Positions 42,675 through 54,459 of a DNA stretch of 64,000 nt are shown here, in pieces. The stretch is taken from assembly GCA_977006965.1 (NCBI GenBank), contig OZ345359.1, positions 2,418,001 to 2,482,000 of the forward strand, written 5' to 3'. Numbering within the stretch: position 1 is the stretch's first letter; each line of letters begins with the position of its first letter. Under the pieces are notes generated by a model. It was not told where the DNA came from and ran no database searches. It was given only the letters and a program-made list of their open reading frames with translations. The position numbers and the translations under genes are program-made. Source of the DNA: Phymatolithon calcareum (taxonomy: Eukaryota > Rhodophyta > Florideophyceae > Hapalidiales).

Positions 42675-43577
42675 CTAGTCTGATGCCAGCCCGGGGTTGA
42701 TAAGCAGGTCGTAGAAGAAGGCGCCAACAACCGCCCCAATCTTCGGGCCCACAATGTACACCCAGAATCCGTTTCTCGGGCCCGGTATAGCAATTCGCCC
42801 CCATCCGGCCATTGCAGCCACAAGCCGCGGACCAAAGTCGCGCGCTGGGTTCCATCCCGCTTGTGTGAACGGCGCGTACAATGTTATAAGCACGGCGACC
42901 GTGAACCCGATGTAGAACGGAACCATCTCCTTGTGTCTGATAATTTTCTGCCGCGGATCAGTCACGGCCAGAACGACAAACATTAGTATTGCCGTACCCC
43001 ATGCTTCGATGAACATCGCAAACAGCGGGCTGACAACCTCGGGTCCGATTTTGTCGGCAAAACCCGGATTGGGAAAGTACTCTCCAAATGCGCTAGCTGT
43101 CTCAAGAGATCTCAATTCCCCGCGCACGATCCCCTTCTTCGCCTCGTGATGGCGGAAAAGGCCGCCCCATATCATCAAGTTGAATGCGCCACCGAGCACG
43201 CCACCGAAGTACTGCGCGCACCAGTACGGCAGCAGATTGCGCATGGGAAACGACTCCGGCCGAAAGAGCGCGAACGCGAGCGACACAGCGGGATTCAGAT
43301 GAGCACCGGATATGCTACCGGTGCATAGAATGGCAATACAGACGCCGAAGCCCCACACGACAGCTATGTGCCATAAACCATTGTGGTACCCAGTAAGCAC
43401 GGCGTCGCAAACGGAACCGACGCCGATTACCACGATAATGAGGACGCCGACCATCTCTGCAACGCATTGTTGGAACAACGTGTACGTCTTGTTCTCCGAG
43501 TCGCGGTATGCATCGCGCTGCAGCGTGCGCAAAACATGTGCGTACTTTTCACCGAAGCGGCGGCTGCCCTCGACCAT
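42675..43577 (-). CDS. Aquaglyceroporin (MIP family, GlpF type)
   Basis: A 300-residue channel predicted to let glycerol and other small neutral solutes, and perhaps water, cross a membrane. It has six hydrophobic helices. Both half-helix signatures are present: HLNPAVS (Asn-Pro-Ala 95-97) and GWNPARDFGPR (243-245). The Asp right after the second NPAR (Asp247) and the enlarged loop before it are marks of glycerol facilitators. I chose the ATG at 43575-43577 because it gives the usual length and a short polar N-terminus; the frame is open further upstream to a TTG at 43766, but without ATG. It is intronless and ends LASD-stop at 42675. In algae such channels may serve osmolyte transport; the substrate here is unknown. 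No neighbouring gene is linked to it. Confidence 0.93.
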   Translation of the reverse strand: MVEGSRRFGEKYAHVLRTLQRDAYRDSENKTYTLFQQCVAEMVGVLIIVVIGVGSVCDAVLTGYHNGLWHIAVVWGFGVCIAILCTGSISGAHLNPAVSLAFALFRPESFPMRNLLPYWCAQYFGGVLGGAFNLMIWGGLFRHHEAKKGIVRGELRSLETASAFGEYFPNPGFADKIGPEVVSPLFAMFIEAWGTAILMFVVLAVTDPRQKIIRHKEMVPFYIGFTVAVLITLYAPFTQAGWNPARDFGPRLVAAMAGWGRIAIPGPRNGFWVYIVGPKIGAVVGAFFYDLLINPGLASD

Positions 43578-46500
43578 ATTGGCGCCTTCCCGGCGCTTTG
43601 CACGAGAAGCCGCAGTAAATGTGCGCTGTGGGATGGACCAGGTTTCTGTACACGAGGTTGTGCACCATACCGGTCGCTGACGGGCCGCGCCGTTAAATGG
43701 AAACTGGTTTTGGTGCTCGTTCGTACTGCGTGTGCCCCGAGTGGGTAGCGCGGTTCGGTTTCCCAATTTGCCCCGTTTACGAAGCGCGTGCTGTATGCGA
43801 TCTTGATGCTTGCGCGCGGCACGCGCTCCTCGACGGGAATGCCGTGCCGATGGCTGGCCGACAGACCAGTACTGCCGGGAAAGTACAAATTGTCAGATAT
43901 CGATAAGCTTTGTGATGATAGCTTTTTTAATTATTGTATATCATTGATGCCCTAAAACTGCATTGATAATTTTTAATCACAATGATTCTCTCTAGAGTGA
44001 TGTACACATAGCGAAATAATTCACAATAAAATATATTTCTATGCGATGTGATGCTGATATCAATCGATCAGAGACATCGCATGACGGACTGTGTTATCGG
44101 TATCGTATTGATGGGTTTCCGGAAATATTATTCTTCAAGGGAGCACACGCAAGTTCGTTGCGTGCGCATTTCGGGCATGTGCTTCCGCCCCACGGAGCAC
44201 CCTGACGGTTCTCACCATCCAGATGATCTGGTTGCCGTGACTGCGTGACTGCACATCCATCAGGCCAATGATAACGACCTGTGACGTGGCAGCAGATCAG
44301 TCGTCGATCTGTCTCCGAGCGATCGCTCAAAATAAACCTACTGCATGCAGTACACTGTAGTACTGTAAAGAAGACGAGAAGAGATGATCTGTACTTTTTA
44401 CTTCCGCTATACTATAAGCTTCTGGGAAGTTGCAATCCCATTGGGAACAGTCATGAGATTCATGTTGGATGATAGACAAGTGCATGCTGATGGACAAAGT
44501 TTTGCAAGTGAGCCCATCCCATTTTTTCACCAAGCATGACAGTTTGGGGCACTCACCGGAGCGCAAACCGATACTGAAAGCAAACGCAAAGCCAGGACGA
44601 CGACACGAATTTATGCACCGCCGTACATTGTCACTGCTTCTCGTGAATTCTTGCTTGAAAACTGAGTAATTAGTCGTTATTTTCTGCGTTGCTAGTGTTT
44701 TTGCCTGTACTCACCTGTCGCTTTAATTTTTAACTCTATTTACAGTATGTGGTGTCGTTTATAGGCAAGTTAGGGGCCTTCGGGTGGAATCGTCTAAAGA
44801 CGAGCGGCAGGCAGAGAAGAAGCGTGTTTACAATTTGCTAACAGGATTAACGACTTGCAGTAATCTAAGTAGAGGTAAAGCATAGAAGCACTGCTTGCTA
44901 GTGCCATAAGGGAATAAAGCATTCATTAAAGTCAGATTGGAAAATAAACGAAAGAAATGAAATCGAAACTGAATCGTTACTTTGTACGTAGAACAAACCG
45001 TCTTGTTTGAGACCATAATTAATTTCTAGCCCTTCCTCATCTTAGCCTTCTATTCCCTATGTTCATTTCACCTGATGCTGGAACCAGAAACGAAGTTCTA
45101 TCTCGCTTTCTACTTGGACTATTGGGCACACTGTTGTCCACTATGCCCATATCGGGCACACTATAGCTCAGCCCTGCGAAATGCGTCCTTGGCTTTTCCT
45201 CGCAAAAGGTTTGTATAGGGCACTGTCCTCCGTTTAGATGCGCAGCTTAACAAAAACATCATTTCTCCTCGGACACATTTAAATGACAGTTTACCAGGCA
45301 GGGTAAATAGACTTGTACTATTAGGGCAACGGTTGGCTCGCGTAGTTTTGACGCCGTGCATGCATAAATACTCAATTAACGCCGACTTCGCGAAAGAACA
45401 TTTTTTTTGGACGATTTTTGAGGAAGATTTTGGAAATCCGAAAAGGACATGAATCGACCACTCTCGACGAGCCCTCCTCCCTCATGCGCTCCGTTTAATC
45501 TAAAAAATCGTTTATAAGTAAAGTAATCATTTGAACACAGGCACTGTCAGCAGACTTTACGCGATAGAAATAATGATTTCAATACAGAAACCTGTTTTAG
45601 GATGGAGTTGTAGACCACACAGTTCGGAATATCTACGTCTTTTCTTGCAAGGATAGATATTATGATTTGAATACCATGATTATAATGTCTGTTCGAAATC
45701 CTAAAAATGATGAGAAGGAGAGCCTGCGCTTGATAATATGGACCCGCTTACGGCACTTGGGTGAATTTACAGTATGTGGACGTCATGGTATCAGAACAAG
45801 GGGATGTTAAACTAGGGCATAATCGAGATACTGTACGAAATCTGGTTTATCGGGAATATTTTCTTGTGAACCCTAGGAAATACCTTGCTGGAACCCGACT
45901 TGGGTACAAGGTTCACCTCGCCTTGTGTACCACGCACCAGATCCGAGTGCAACTCCTGAGCTGGCACGTACTGTACTCGCAGTTGTGACTCCACGTCTTC
46001 CGCTGATTGCACGGGTCGCACACGAGGCGCTCGAGATCAGATGCATTGCCAGGGGGTCTACAAAGCTCTGGGTGGACTTGGAGCTTGAAGGCGATCGACT
46101 TCGCTTCTTTCAAGCTATATGGAGCTCTTGTGGGAGGTCGGAGGAGTTGGAGTCGATTCTTGCTCTAGGACGGGTTCTATGTGGGCGAATGGCGAGCCGG
46201 ATATGAGGAGATTTTATTGCTGCCCATCCCTGGTTGGGAGTCTGACGGGTCACACATGCAATCTCTGTGCAGTAGTAGATGTGCTGCGTACGAAGCTCTG
46301 TCACAAGAAAGTATCCAGGAAGATCATTTCTCTTTGCAAACGTGTGGCAGACCACTCAAGGGGTCTCTTTCTTCTAACCGCGGATATAATGGCGTCTATT
46401 GCTAATTGAGGTGGAGGTGATTGAACAGACACATGTGTCATAAGAACTAGATCATGGGAACTTTTTGTCCACAATGTAGGATACTCGTAGAAAAAAGGGC

Positions 46501-48116
46501 CAAGGGTCGATGTACAGAAAGACTTGTATCAGAATCCGTCAACGACTAGCTTTTTCTAGGTGGATACCCTCTCATTGTGTTAAAGCTCTATGTAATGGGG
46601 AAAAGATAGAGCTGTGTTCTAGTGTAGATGGGCATTTTCTTGTAAACGAAGCAAGTCTGCAGTTGAATTCTGTGTACTCAAGCAAGGTGCCCACTTTTCG
46701 AATGATGGGTTCAAGTTGAGGTTTATAGTACCACAATTGCATTGACTGAATGCTACCAGACCATATTATTTCCACGGGCGCTGATGCTCATCAACAGAGA
46801 TATTGAAAGAGGTTGAAAAAGCAACACACATGCACAGTGCTTTCATACTAATTCGCGTGCCTGATGGGCAATGAAGGTTTTTAATGCACCGCAAAGAAGG
46901 ACTGCTGTAGTTTCGGATGCTTAAGAAACATTTGTATCAGGTAGTTTGAATTAGAACAGGGATGCGAAATGATTAAGCGTCGAGTCTCCGGTACAGAAAC
47001 TCAATAATGAACCCGTTTCGGAAGAACGTCTCGGCGTGACACTGGATGCTGTTGATGACCCGGCGTCGCCTGAGAGGACTCGACGAATTTTCCCCGTAAA
47101 TTGAAATGTGGTGCTATATGCAATAAATGCCTAACGTCTCGTACTTGTGCCGAGGTTGGTTTGAGAAGTAACCAAACGTACATTTTCCTTGATTATCCAG
47201 ACCAATGTGCCGATCTCAGCTTGTATGGTCCCAGAGCACGTAGAATGTGAACACGATGGGCGCTTTTTAGGGAGCCATCGATTTCTACAACTTTATCACA
47301 TCCAGAAAACAGGCATAAACAGATTTTTAGCGCCGACTTGTCTTCTTAAAGTACCGCCGGGCAACAAGAGAAAGCATTTATTTCCAATCATTAAATGTCA
47401 AGCCATAGAAACCCTATCCTGGAGACCTGCCCGACTATTGGCAGAGTCGAGCATGCTAAAGAGTTGATGTCCGCTTCTAACATCGAACGTAAAGTATGAG
47501 ATTGTGATATTTGTCCTGCAGCTCTCGTATGTAAACGGTGAAGGAGAGCCTGGCGTTTTGCTCGGTTAAATTATTGCCCTGCTCTTGCACCGTTGCGAAT
47601 TTCATGGTGTAGATACCACAATGCGACTATTAATCTCGATCACGAACTAACAAGTGCCATGGCCATTTTAAACTTGGAATAAATAGAGGGCTTAGAGGAT
47701 TGAAGAACGGAGAGTCCACAGAGAAATCCTCGCTCTGCAACTAATACAAATGCATGAAGCACGTTCTTTGTCTGTTGGCCTATTCTGCATAGGCAGTTCC
47801 CTGTCAGATAGGAAAGGGATCATGAAGTTTTCTCATTTTGTAGTATGATTGCCAAACTCGGCTCACTAGATGGTGCATCTATGGTATCAACGCTGGTTTA
47901 GAATGCATGTCAAAAATCTAGTATGTATACGACCATCGTGAATATCGCACGTGTAACTTTGGAGGGTTGAGGAGGGCAAATGTGTGACAGAGAGGGAAGA
48001 ATTTGGAAGTCAGACTTGATAGTATAAATTGATAGAAGCTGAAAACTAAAGGTGGCCCTTTTGGGGGAAGGTCTCATCCGAGGTCAACGGTACTCTAAGC
48101 GTGGAACGGTGTATTA
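43578..48116. other. Mostly non-coding; one dispersed repeat
   Basis: I find no supported gene. The repeat copy at 44,785-44,940 is listed separately. A 93-codon open stretch at 45,925-46,206 has GC-rich codons and a charged helix but no family resemblance and no start context, so I leave it unannotated. The rest is AT-rich with short random open frames. Confidence 0.4.
44785..44940. repeat. Dispersed repeat, copy 2
   Basis: Related to 18,085-18,240: GTGGAATCGTCTAAA, GGCAGGCAGAGAAGAAG, CAGGATTAACG, GAAGCACTGCTTGCTAGTGCC and GGGAATAAAGCATTC. This copy has about 20 extra bases in the middle (GTAATCTAAGTAGAGGTAAA). Reading from GTGGAATCG gives a short charged peptide in both copies, so it may be a protein 3' end. 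Confidence 0.6.
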
Positions 48117-49398
48117 CGCTAGTGTCTATTATCCCGGTTATTTGGATTAATTAATCCGCGTCTTTGGATTAATTAATCCTCATGATATAGAAGGTGGATG
48201 GGTGCTGGAAAGTACTAAAAACCCAGTTTTTCACAGAAGAGGTCCCTTCATGTTGCTTTACGAGTGTGTAGAATGCAAGTGAGATGTGAAGCATATCCTT
48301 CCTTTGGACGAGTCGCATATGAAGACCTCTTTTGAGCACTCTTCTAGACACTGAGAGCACACTCGCGTCGTCCTCTTGCCGCACACAACACAATCCTTCT
48401 GCGACCGCGCCGACGTCTCCGTACCGTCGCGAGTCCTCTTCCTTTTCTTCGACCGCGTTGCGTGCGGGCTGAGGTCTGACGTCGGGGTCAACACAACCGC
48501 GTCTTCAGCAACTGACATGCGATCGCGTAGCCCGACCGCCTCGTAGTTGTTGTCCACCAGATCCAGGGCTAGCTGTTCATAGAATTCGTTCTGTATCATC
48601 GTTTGCAGCGGCCGTCTCGAGCCCGTGTGTAGCAACCATGCGTCGACAATGACCATACCCAGAAGAGAAAAGCCTACCCTCGCAGACCAGTCGTGCGTCA
48701 CGTATGTTCGCTCCAGCGCCAGGTCGTCCTGTTGACAGCGGTTATGCTGATCAATGCGCGCACAGGCGGAGTAATTGATCTCAGCGCACTGAGGCTGCTC
48801 AACGGTGAGTGCAATGCACTCCGGGCCGGTCTCAGTCTGGCGCCAGCGCAGGCGCTCGTACGGGGTTCCAGCTGCAGCACTGGACGCGGACGAAATAAAG
48901 TACCGCCGCTCGCGGTCGACCCAGACCAAGGCCATCTCCGCCACGCTGATGCGCCTGTCTCGCTGACCAGCCAGAGACTCCCACCACACGGTGAGGAAGA
49001 TGCGCACCCTCCCCTTTCCGGCCTCCGTTTCCACCCCCAGCACCGTCCCAGACACCAGAGTTTCGTTATAAAGCGACCCGAAGAAGCGCTTAGACTCCAC
49101 TTCTCCCAAGACAAGGTGTGCCTTGGCGTGTACACGCGCGCTAATCTGCTGTTTTGCAAGAGTCGACATGGTCGGGTGCAGCGTGGCCTTGAGCTTGCAA
49201 GCGTCATGGCGCCGTTTCCCTCTTTGCCGTTCAGGGCTGCCATAGGTTGACCTAGAAGGCGTCTCTCGCCTCTAAACCAATCACAAAGACGCTGAATCGA
49301 TTCCCGCTGTCCATTGGTTGTAAATACGAGCGGTTTACAGTCAAACATGGTACTGAAAAAAGGATTAATTAATCCTTATGGGATAATAGACACTAGCG
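48117..49398. mobile_element. Short piggyBac-like element with 19-bp terminal inverted repeats
   Basis: CGCTAGTGTCTATTATCCC at 48117 is mirrored exactly at 49380-49398. Inside the ends lie copies of GGATTAATTAATCC (two on the left, one on the right). I see no TTAA duplication outside the inverted repeats; the palindromes themselves contain TTAA, so the original insertion ends may be internal to them. It carries the ORF below. Confidence 0.75.
48258..49169 (-). CDS. piggyBac-like transposase, internally deleted
   Basis: 303 codons from an ATG at 49167-49169. Residues 133-180 read ACARIDQHNRCQQDDLALE and DWSARVGFSLLGMVIVDAWLL, the third catalytic Asp region (Asp140) and following helix of DDE_Tnp_1_7/piggyBac proteins. 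The C-terminus has a basic nuclear-localisation-like KKRKRTR and a Cys/His-rich finger (CVVCGKRTTRVCSQC ... Cys ... His) typical of piggyBac ends. Full transposases are about 550-650 residues with two earlier catalytic Asp residues; these are absent here, and the N-terminal ~90 residues join straight to the third block. It is thus a deletion derivative in frame. It cannot catalyse transposition but may still bind element ends, so it could act as a repressor; that is inference. Confidence 0.72.
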   Translation of the reverse strand: MSTLAKQQISARVHAKAHLVLGEVESKRFFGSLYNETLVSGTVLGVETEAGKGRVRIFLTVWWESLAGQRDRRISVAEMALVWVDRERRYFISSASSAAAGTPYERLRWRQTETGPECIALTVEQPQCAEINYSACARIDQHNRCQQDDLALERTYVTHDWSARVGFSLLGMVIVDAWLLHTGSRRPLQTMIQNEFYEQLALDLVDNNYEAVGLRDRMSVAEDAVVLTPTSDLSPHATRSKKRKRTRDGTETSARSQKDCVVCGKRTTRVCSQCLEECSKEVFICDSSKGRICFTSHLHSTHS

Positions 49399-49439
49399 CT
49401 TGCGAAGTCCGTTTACTTCTAGGGCACTAAATCCTCTCT

Positions 49440-52400
49440 GCGAATCCGAGATTCAACAGTCATGGGCCCAGGTTCAAATACATCCCGCACGAGCGAGCAC
49501 TTAGCGTCGTCTAGGAGCGGTAAGTCGTCGAAAACAGGGGAGATTCCCCTAGACTGTGACTCTGTCGAACCAAACGTCTATTTTCGGTTCTTTGAAGATT
49601 GGAATAAGTTTCAAGATTTGGCGGATGGATGGTCATCGCGAAAGCTATCTATAGCTATATCGCTTCGCAACGAGTATTTCCATTGTCGCCAACATTCGAG
49701 TAAGCGCTGGACAGCATCTTGGCCACATATCAGCCATAGTGCATGCGGGCATTACTCGCGATACGTTTTTGGAGATTTTTGATAACCTATTTCACAGGAT
49801 CGACCCTTTGGACAGAGAAACAGCATTCTTTGTTTCCGCAAAGGCATGAAAAGAGCTCATGATTACGTCGAATGGAAAGCGGGAGACATTGGAAGAGTAT
49901 TGGGAAGAGTACAGTGCGCTGTGAACCCAATGCGCATACTTTCGCACCGAAGTTGCGCAGGCATCAAGCGTATAAGAGCTGCTTGGAATACTTTGCGTGC
50001 TTAATGGCCATTTTGACCGCACTAAGTTCAACTGGTTACTGCAAAACGCCATGGAATACCAGAAACAGGTGGTAAATAAGGACGATCCGCTGTAAGTAGC
50101 GCGTCTTTCTCGCACTCTCGCAAGAGGTCCACAGTCTGCCGAAGAAACGATGAGCCAGTTAGATCAACGCGCTGAGGCGGCACTGACTGTTGATAGCCCA
50201 AAAGAGCAGCTCAATGTGTCTTCCGTTCTTTCAGGTTCATCATCGGCAGCTACAGCTGCAGCATCACAAGAGTCTGTGCCGAATTTGCAAGATTTGGTAG
50301 CCGGTCTCCTACTTAATCATGGAGATATTAGCGGTCGGAATACAGCTGCACGAAATGTCATGGATGTAACCACTGCAGAACTGGAAGACGTTCCGGACGA
50401 TTAGCAGTCGGCGGAAGTGCACAAAATAGTAACCGTGCGCGAACGAGCATTGTCACCATCGCCAAGTCTCTTAGTACATGCAATGTTATATCAGACCAGG
50501 TAAAGGAAGTACGCACACTCTTCGCTACCTGCAGACAGTGTACCGGTGATAATTAGCATGGATTCCGTGGGCATCGCCCCTCGCCGACTGGACTACAGGG
50601 AATCCGTGGATAACGCACGAGTTCAGAAGTCTTCATTGTAGTCGCTGCGGTCATTGAAGAAAACTAATGCAGGCAAGCTGCCCGTTTAGTAAGACTGATT
50701 GACGACAAAAGCTTATCTACCAATCTAGCTTGCAATCATGAAGCTAACAGAGTCTGATACGAGTGTAAGAAACCCGAAAAATAATATTTCCTTTGAGACC
50801 ACGGGTAATTCTACTCCCATCTCGCATACCATCGGGTCGAGGAAAAATAACTATAACCCTCAGAAGATTATCGGATGCTGTTTGTTGCCACACACAGTCG
50901 GGGTAGGTGATTGGATTCCCATTACAGCGATGATCGTCGACGGTGATGTGCCATTTATGCTCAGCAAAGATACGTTCCAGGAGTTTGACATCGTTGAAGG
51001 GCACAGGAATCAACAAGTAACATTTAAATCCGGCTAAAAATCTGTGCGATTCAATACACCCGGTATCAAGGAGGACGGCCATACTAGAATGCTGCTCTCA
51101 AACAAACATGTTAGGTTCAAAGTCACAGAGTCGATGGTATCCGATATTGGAACAGCTGGCGGTGACGAAAACATGCGCGATGATAAGGAGAGTGCAATTT
51201 TTGCATTCACTTGCATGCGAAGTCGATGGAGCTATTTCTTTGTGGGAGCCATGGATGACCGGTGGAGTAAGCCGCGTCATTACCCAAGTTACATATGGAC
51301 TTCAACGCACGAGTGTTGTTCGATAATAAGTATTGAAACGGAAATCTCATCTTCCGCATAGTGTATTCTGCAATTAGATACTCTTAAACTTGCATTCTGT
51401 GCTCTCGTAATCTTCCCGCATGTCATGCAGAAGTTTGGCAATGAATGGAACTTTTGTTATGGCACGCCAGCGCAGATGGTGGCAAATAGAGAATTTGACA
51501 AAGCGCTGGTTCCTACGCTGTGCGGAAAGCATGGCACAGAATTTATCCCACTAGCAAGACGCCACAACAAGGCCGGTAATGTAGAGCGGAAGGACAGTGT
51601 CCTTAGAGATGCTATTGAGAAACTCGATATGGACGTTGAGTACAGGAAAAATCATTTGAAGGGTAGACCTATAGCAGTGTGCTACATCAGAAATAGCTTG
51701 TATGGTAACCGTAAAGTTTCATCCTTTGAGGTTGTGCGCGGGTAAATGCCGTCCATTGAACGTAGTGGCCAATGGTTTCTACCCCCAGAGTACTACGTGT
51801 CCTTCAAAGCAATGTGTGCGCGCAGATTGCTACGGAGGATTCTCAAGGCAAGGCCAGCAAATCAACGACCGATGGCTGTTGCACTCGGAAAAACGGGGCT
51901 GGCATTGTTATCTCGTGGCAGTCGTCCTCGAGGGAAATAACACAGCGCTGAGGCCCTTCGCGACGACAGAGCTGTGATCTAAGGAAAAAGAGGATAGATC
52001 GCACGTGAAGACCTACGCATGGTTCAGCCCAACAGAATTACAGCGTCAGCTGTCCGCGCGTAGCACGGTTTTTCCGGTAAGAGTACAATCGTGAAAGATT
52101 AGTGACGAATCTAAAACCGAAAGTACGAGCAGCGACGAAGATGAAGGCAGAAAACCCTGCATCGCACCGTCCAGTTGGTGCAGAAGAGCAAACATAAAAA
52201 GGGGTAGTGTTTCCGAGCCGGCCAATATCACTGGGTTGACATAAGCTCCAGTGCTATATCACGGACAGAAGGTCAACGACGACCGAAACTAGTTCGCAAT
52301 TCATCTCGTCTAAATCTTTCAGAGTTGCAACTATTGTCGCGTTCAAGTCGCATCCGCAAACCAACAATAGGCTTTTTGACTTGATGCAGAGATTGATGCC

Positions 52401-52800
52401 GTATCTTTTTGCTGTGACACAGCTGAATAAGGAGTGTTTAGCCTGGAAGACGACAAATTTCAGAACTTGCAGTTTTACGGGCGCGACGCTCCGTGGATTA
52501 CGCGGTGCACGTTTTTTCAAGCGGAAGAGCACGAAGTCCAAAAAACTGCATTCCAAACGTTCACATAGTGCCGGCAGAACACCTGCGAGATGAATCCAAC
52601 ACAAGTTCGCGTTTCGTGTACAAAGTGAAAGTCAGAAACGGGAAAATGGTTCAAAAAACGCCTTCAACGCTCCACAATGTGTTCATGACAATTGCAACGG
52701 CGAGAAAGACTCATTGCGAACAGATACAGCGGTGGTATCACACGGAACCTCCTTTCCCGCAGAGTACAGCAGAGCGGAACCGTATGCGCGCTTGAGTTGC
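49440..52800 (+). pseudogene. Decayed retroelement with protease and integrase fragments
   Basis: Several plus-strand open pieces in order suggest one old element. 50,150-50,404 is a Ser/Ala-rich, acid-ended segment, perhaps gag. 50,738-51,037 contains GDWIPITAMIVDGDVPFMLSK, like the C-terminal part of a retropepsin. 51,425-51,745 contains EFDKALVPTLCGKHGTEFIPL and RRHNKAGNVERKDSVLRDAIEKL, like the last acidic segment of an integrase core; it is followed, after one stop, by a basic C-terminal tail. No RT motif, terminal repeat or boundary is visible. Stops and frame changes separate the pieces. An LTR retrotransposon different from the 30.9-kb element is likely, as the integrase motif here (RHNKAG) is unlike SGVEAHNS there. 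Confidence 0.5.
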
Positions 52801-53090
52801 TTGTCTCAAAGTCGCACCCTGGACAGCTGAAATGACGCACAAAATGGAGGAGGGCCGATTGAGAAGGGGGAGAGAAAAGACAAAGAGAAGCAAAAAGTAG
52901 AGCTATAGTGGGGGTATGTTGCGTAACATCATAGATAGAGAAATACTGAATTGCATATTCACAGCCTGAGAAATGAAGTCCGAATAAAATAATTCGGCAT
53001 TGGGAAAACTTGGAATAGATTATTCACGTGGTGCTAGGAGGGAGAATAAATCTGAATTATTCGAAAAAAATACGATACGTCAATCTACTT
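52801..53090. other. AT-rich spacer, nothing recognised
   Basis: The plus strand is purine-rich at 52,850-52,890, then AT-rich. No gene. Confidence 0.3.
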
Positions 53091-54459
53091 TTACATGAGC
53101 CTGTTAATGTCCGCAATTCCCCATAACTCGAAATTCAGATTCAAGAACATTTGTTGTTCGAAATTAGACGGCAGCAGACGCTTTCGACGATCTGACAGCG
53201 CATGTCCAGCTTTGGAAAAGAGTTGTTCACATATATTTGAGGTGGGCAGAATGAAACTGGTATCAATATAGGCTGAATCGCTGTTACCCCCTGTTCGAAT
53301 TTGCTTCAATGCACGAGCCGCAAATGACTCAGGCTCTGGTTCCTTGTTCGATTCAGCAGCTGCCTGTGGACGTTTCAAATCTTGAACGGCAAGCTTTTCG
53401 TCTTCGCTCATCGAGCATACCTTTTGGGCTTGTATTTTGATTATTGCCGACTGAAACATAGGGTGCTCTATGATATCAGCACTTGATGCTAATCGATCGT
53501 GGGTATCCTGGTACCGATCGATAGTTCCATCAAATAAAGCTCCGACTTGGTACAAACTTATGGTTTCATTCTGCAGGGCTTTCGTTACTGAATCAAAATT
53601 CGCCAATTCAGAAGCAAAGAGGGCAACATAGTGATCCATACCTGTTGACCAGCCATAAAGGCAATGGCGAACCTCTCAGGAAGTATGAGAGTTATTCGTT
53701 TTTCAACATGAAGAGTGAGTAGTCCCATGTACTTGGTTAATCTCTTCGGAGAGATACAGTCATAGCGCAAGTGACGCATGATAGCATGGTTGTCGATTAC
53801 AGAAAATGGGAACAAAACAGTAATGACAAAGTCCAGTACTGTGGAGATGTTAAACGCACAAGTTGGCACACTGGCTGTGGTCGGGTTGTTCCCTGGCAAA
53901 ACGCAGAGGGCGCCGCGAAGCGGCTTCCTAGCCCGCCGCAGGCGCGCTGTAATGCTTACAGTGTAAGTATCTGTAAGTTGAGTAAAGTAGCTGTAAGCAG
54001 CGGTTCTAGAGTTTGCCCTTGCTGATCCTTCATGGTGTAAGTACGCATCGAAAACTACGGTACTGTAATGACTGTAGTGCAATCTGTAAGGGTTTGCTGT
54101 AAATGCAAGCTGTAATGACAATTTGAAGGCAGCTATTCTTATAGGAAATGGAGGGTATGATAGTGGTGTTGGACGCCACAAATACACCATGGACTTGCAC
54201 AGTTTTTTGGGAAAAATATTCTGGATGACCCAACACTGCCTTTGTGTTCAGAGATAGAGTGCTCAGGCATTCCATCATTGGTCAACAGCAATTCATAGTC
54301 ATGATAATGCTTGCTTTGTACATGACTCACGAAGTTCGTGTAGCCAGAGCCTTTCACTTGACGCACAGACCCACATCTACAGGTCCAGGTGTGTGTGTTT
54401 GGTTCTGTCCGCGTGAAAAATTTGTCCCGTATGTCCTTGCCAGTCAGCTTTGGAGGCAT
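53091..54459 (-). pseudogene. hAT transposase with BED finger, decayed
   Basis: The 5' piece (ending 54,139) starts MPPKLTGKDIRDKFF and has a BED-like finger, WTCRCGSVRQVKGSGYTNF with a His pair. It is followed in other frames by VQVHGVFV, LFPFSVIDNHAIMRHLRYD and TLILPERFAIAF, typical early hAT catalytic-domain text. The 3' piece (53,091-53,639) reads DHYVALFAS, then jumps to DSVTKALQN and ends with AYIDTSFILPTSNICEQLFSKAGHALSDRRKRL, the C-terminal dimerisation domain. The middle third of the catalytic domain is missing, and a ~200-bp GC-rich, CTGTAAG-repeated insertion (about 53,890-54,125) interrupts it. Same family as the fragment at 5-802. Confidence 0.78.

Noticed and set aside
42392-42835. 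147-codon frame overlapping the aquaglyceroporin 3' end
   Set aside because: Antiparallel or out-of-frame shadow of a well supported gene.
43427-43888. 153-codon frame overlapping the aquaglyceroporin start
   Set aside because: Other frame of the same strand, Arg/Ser-rich, no family resemblance; the MIP frame is clear.
45925-46206. 93-codon open stretch
   Set aside because: No recognisable family, no start context and no second copy to support coding.
49460-49500. tRNA-like B-box word (GGTTCAAATACATCC)
   Set aside because: No acceptor stem or anticodon arm can be folded around it.
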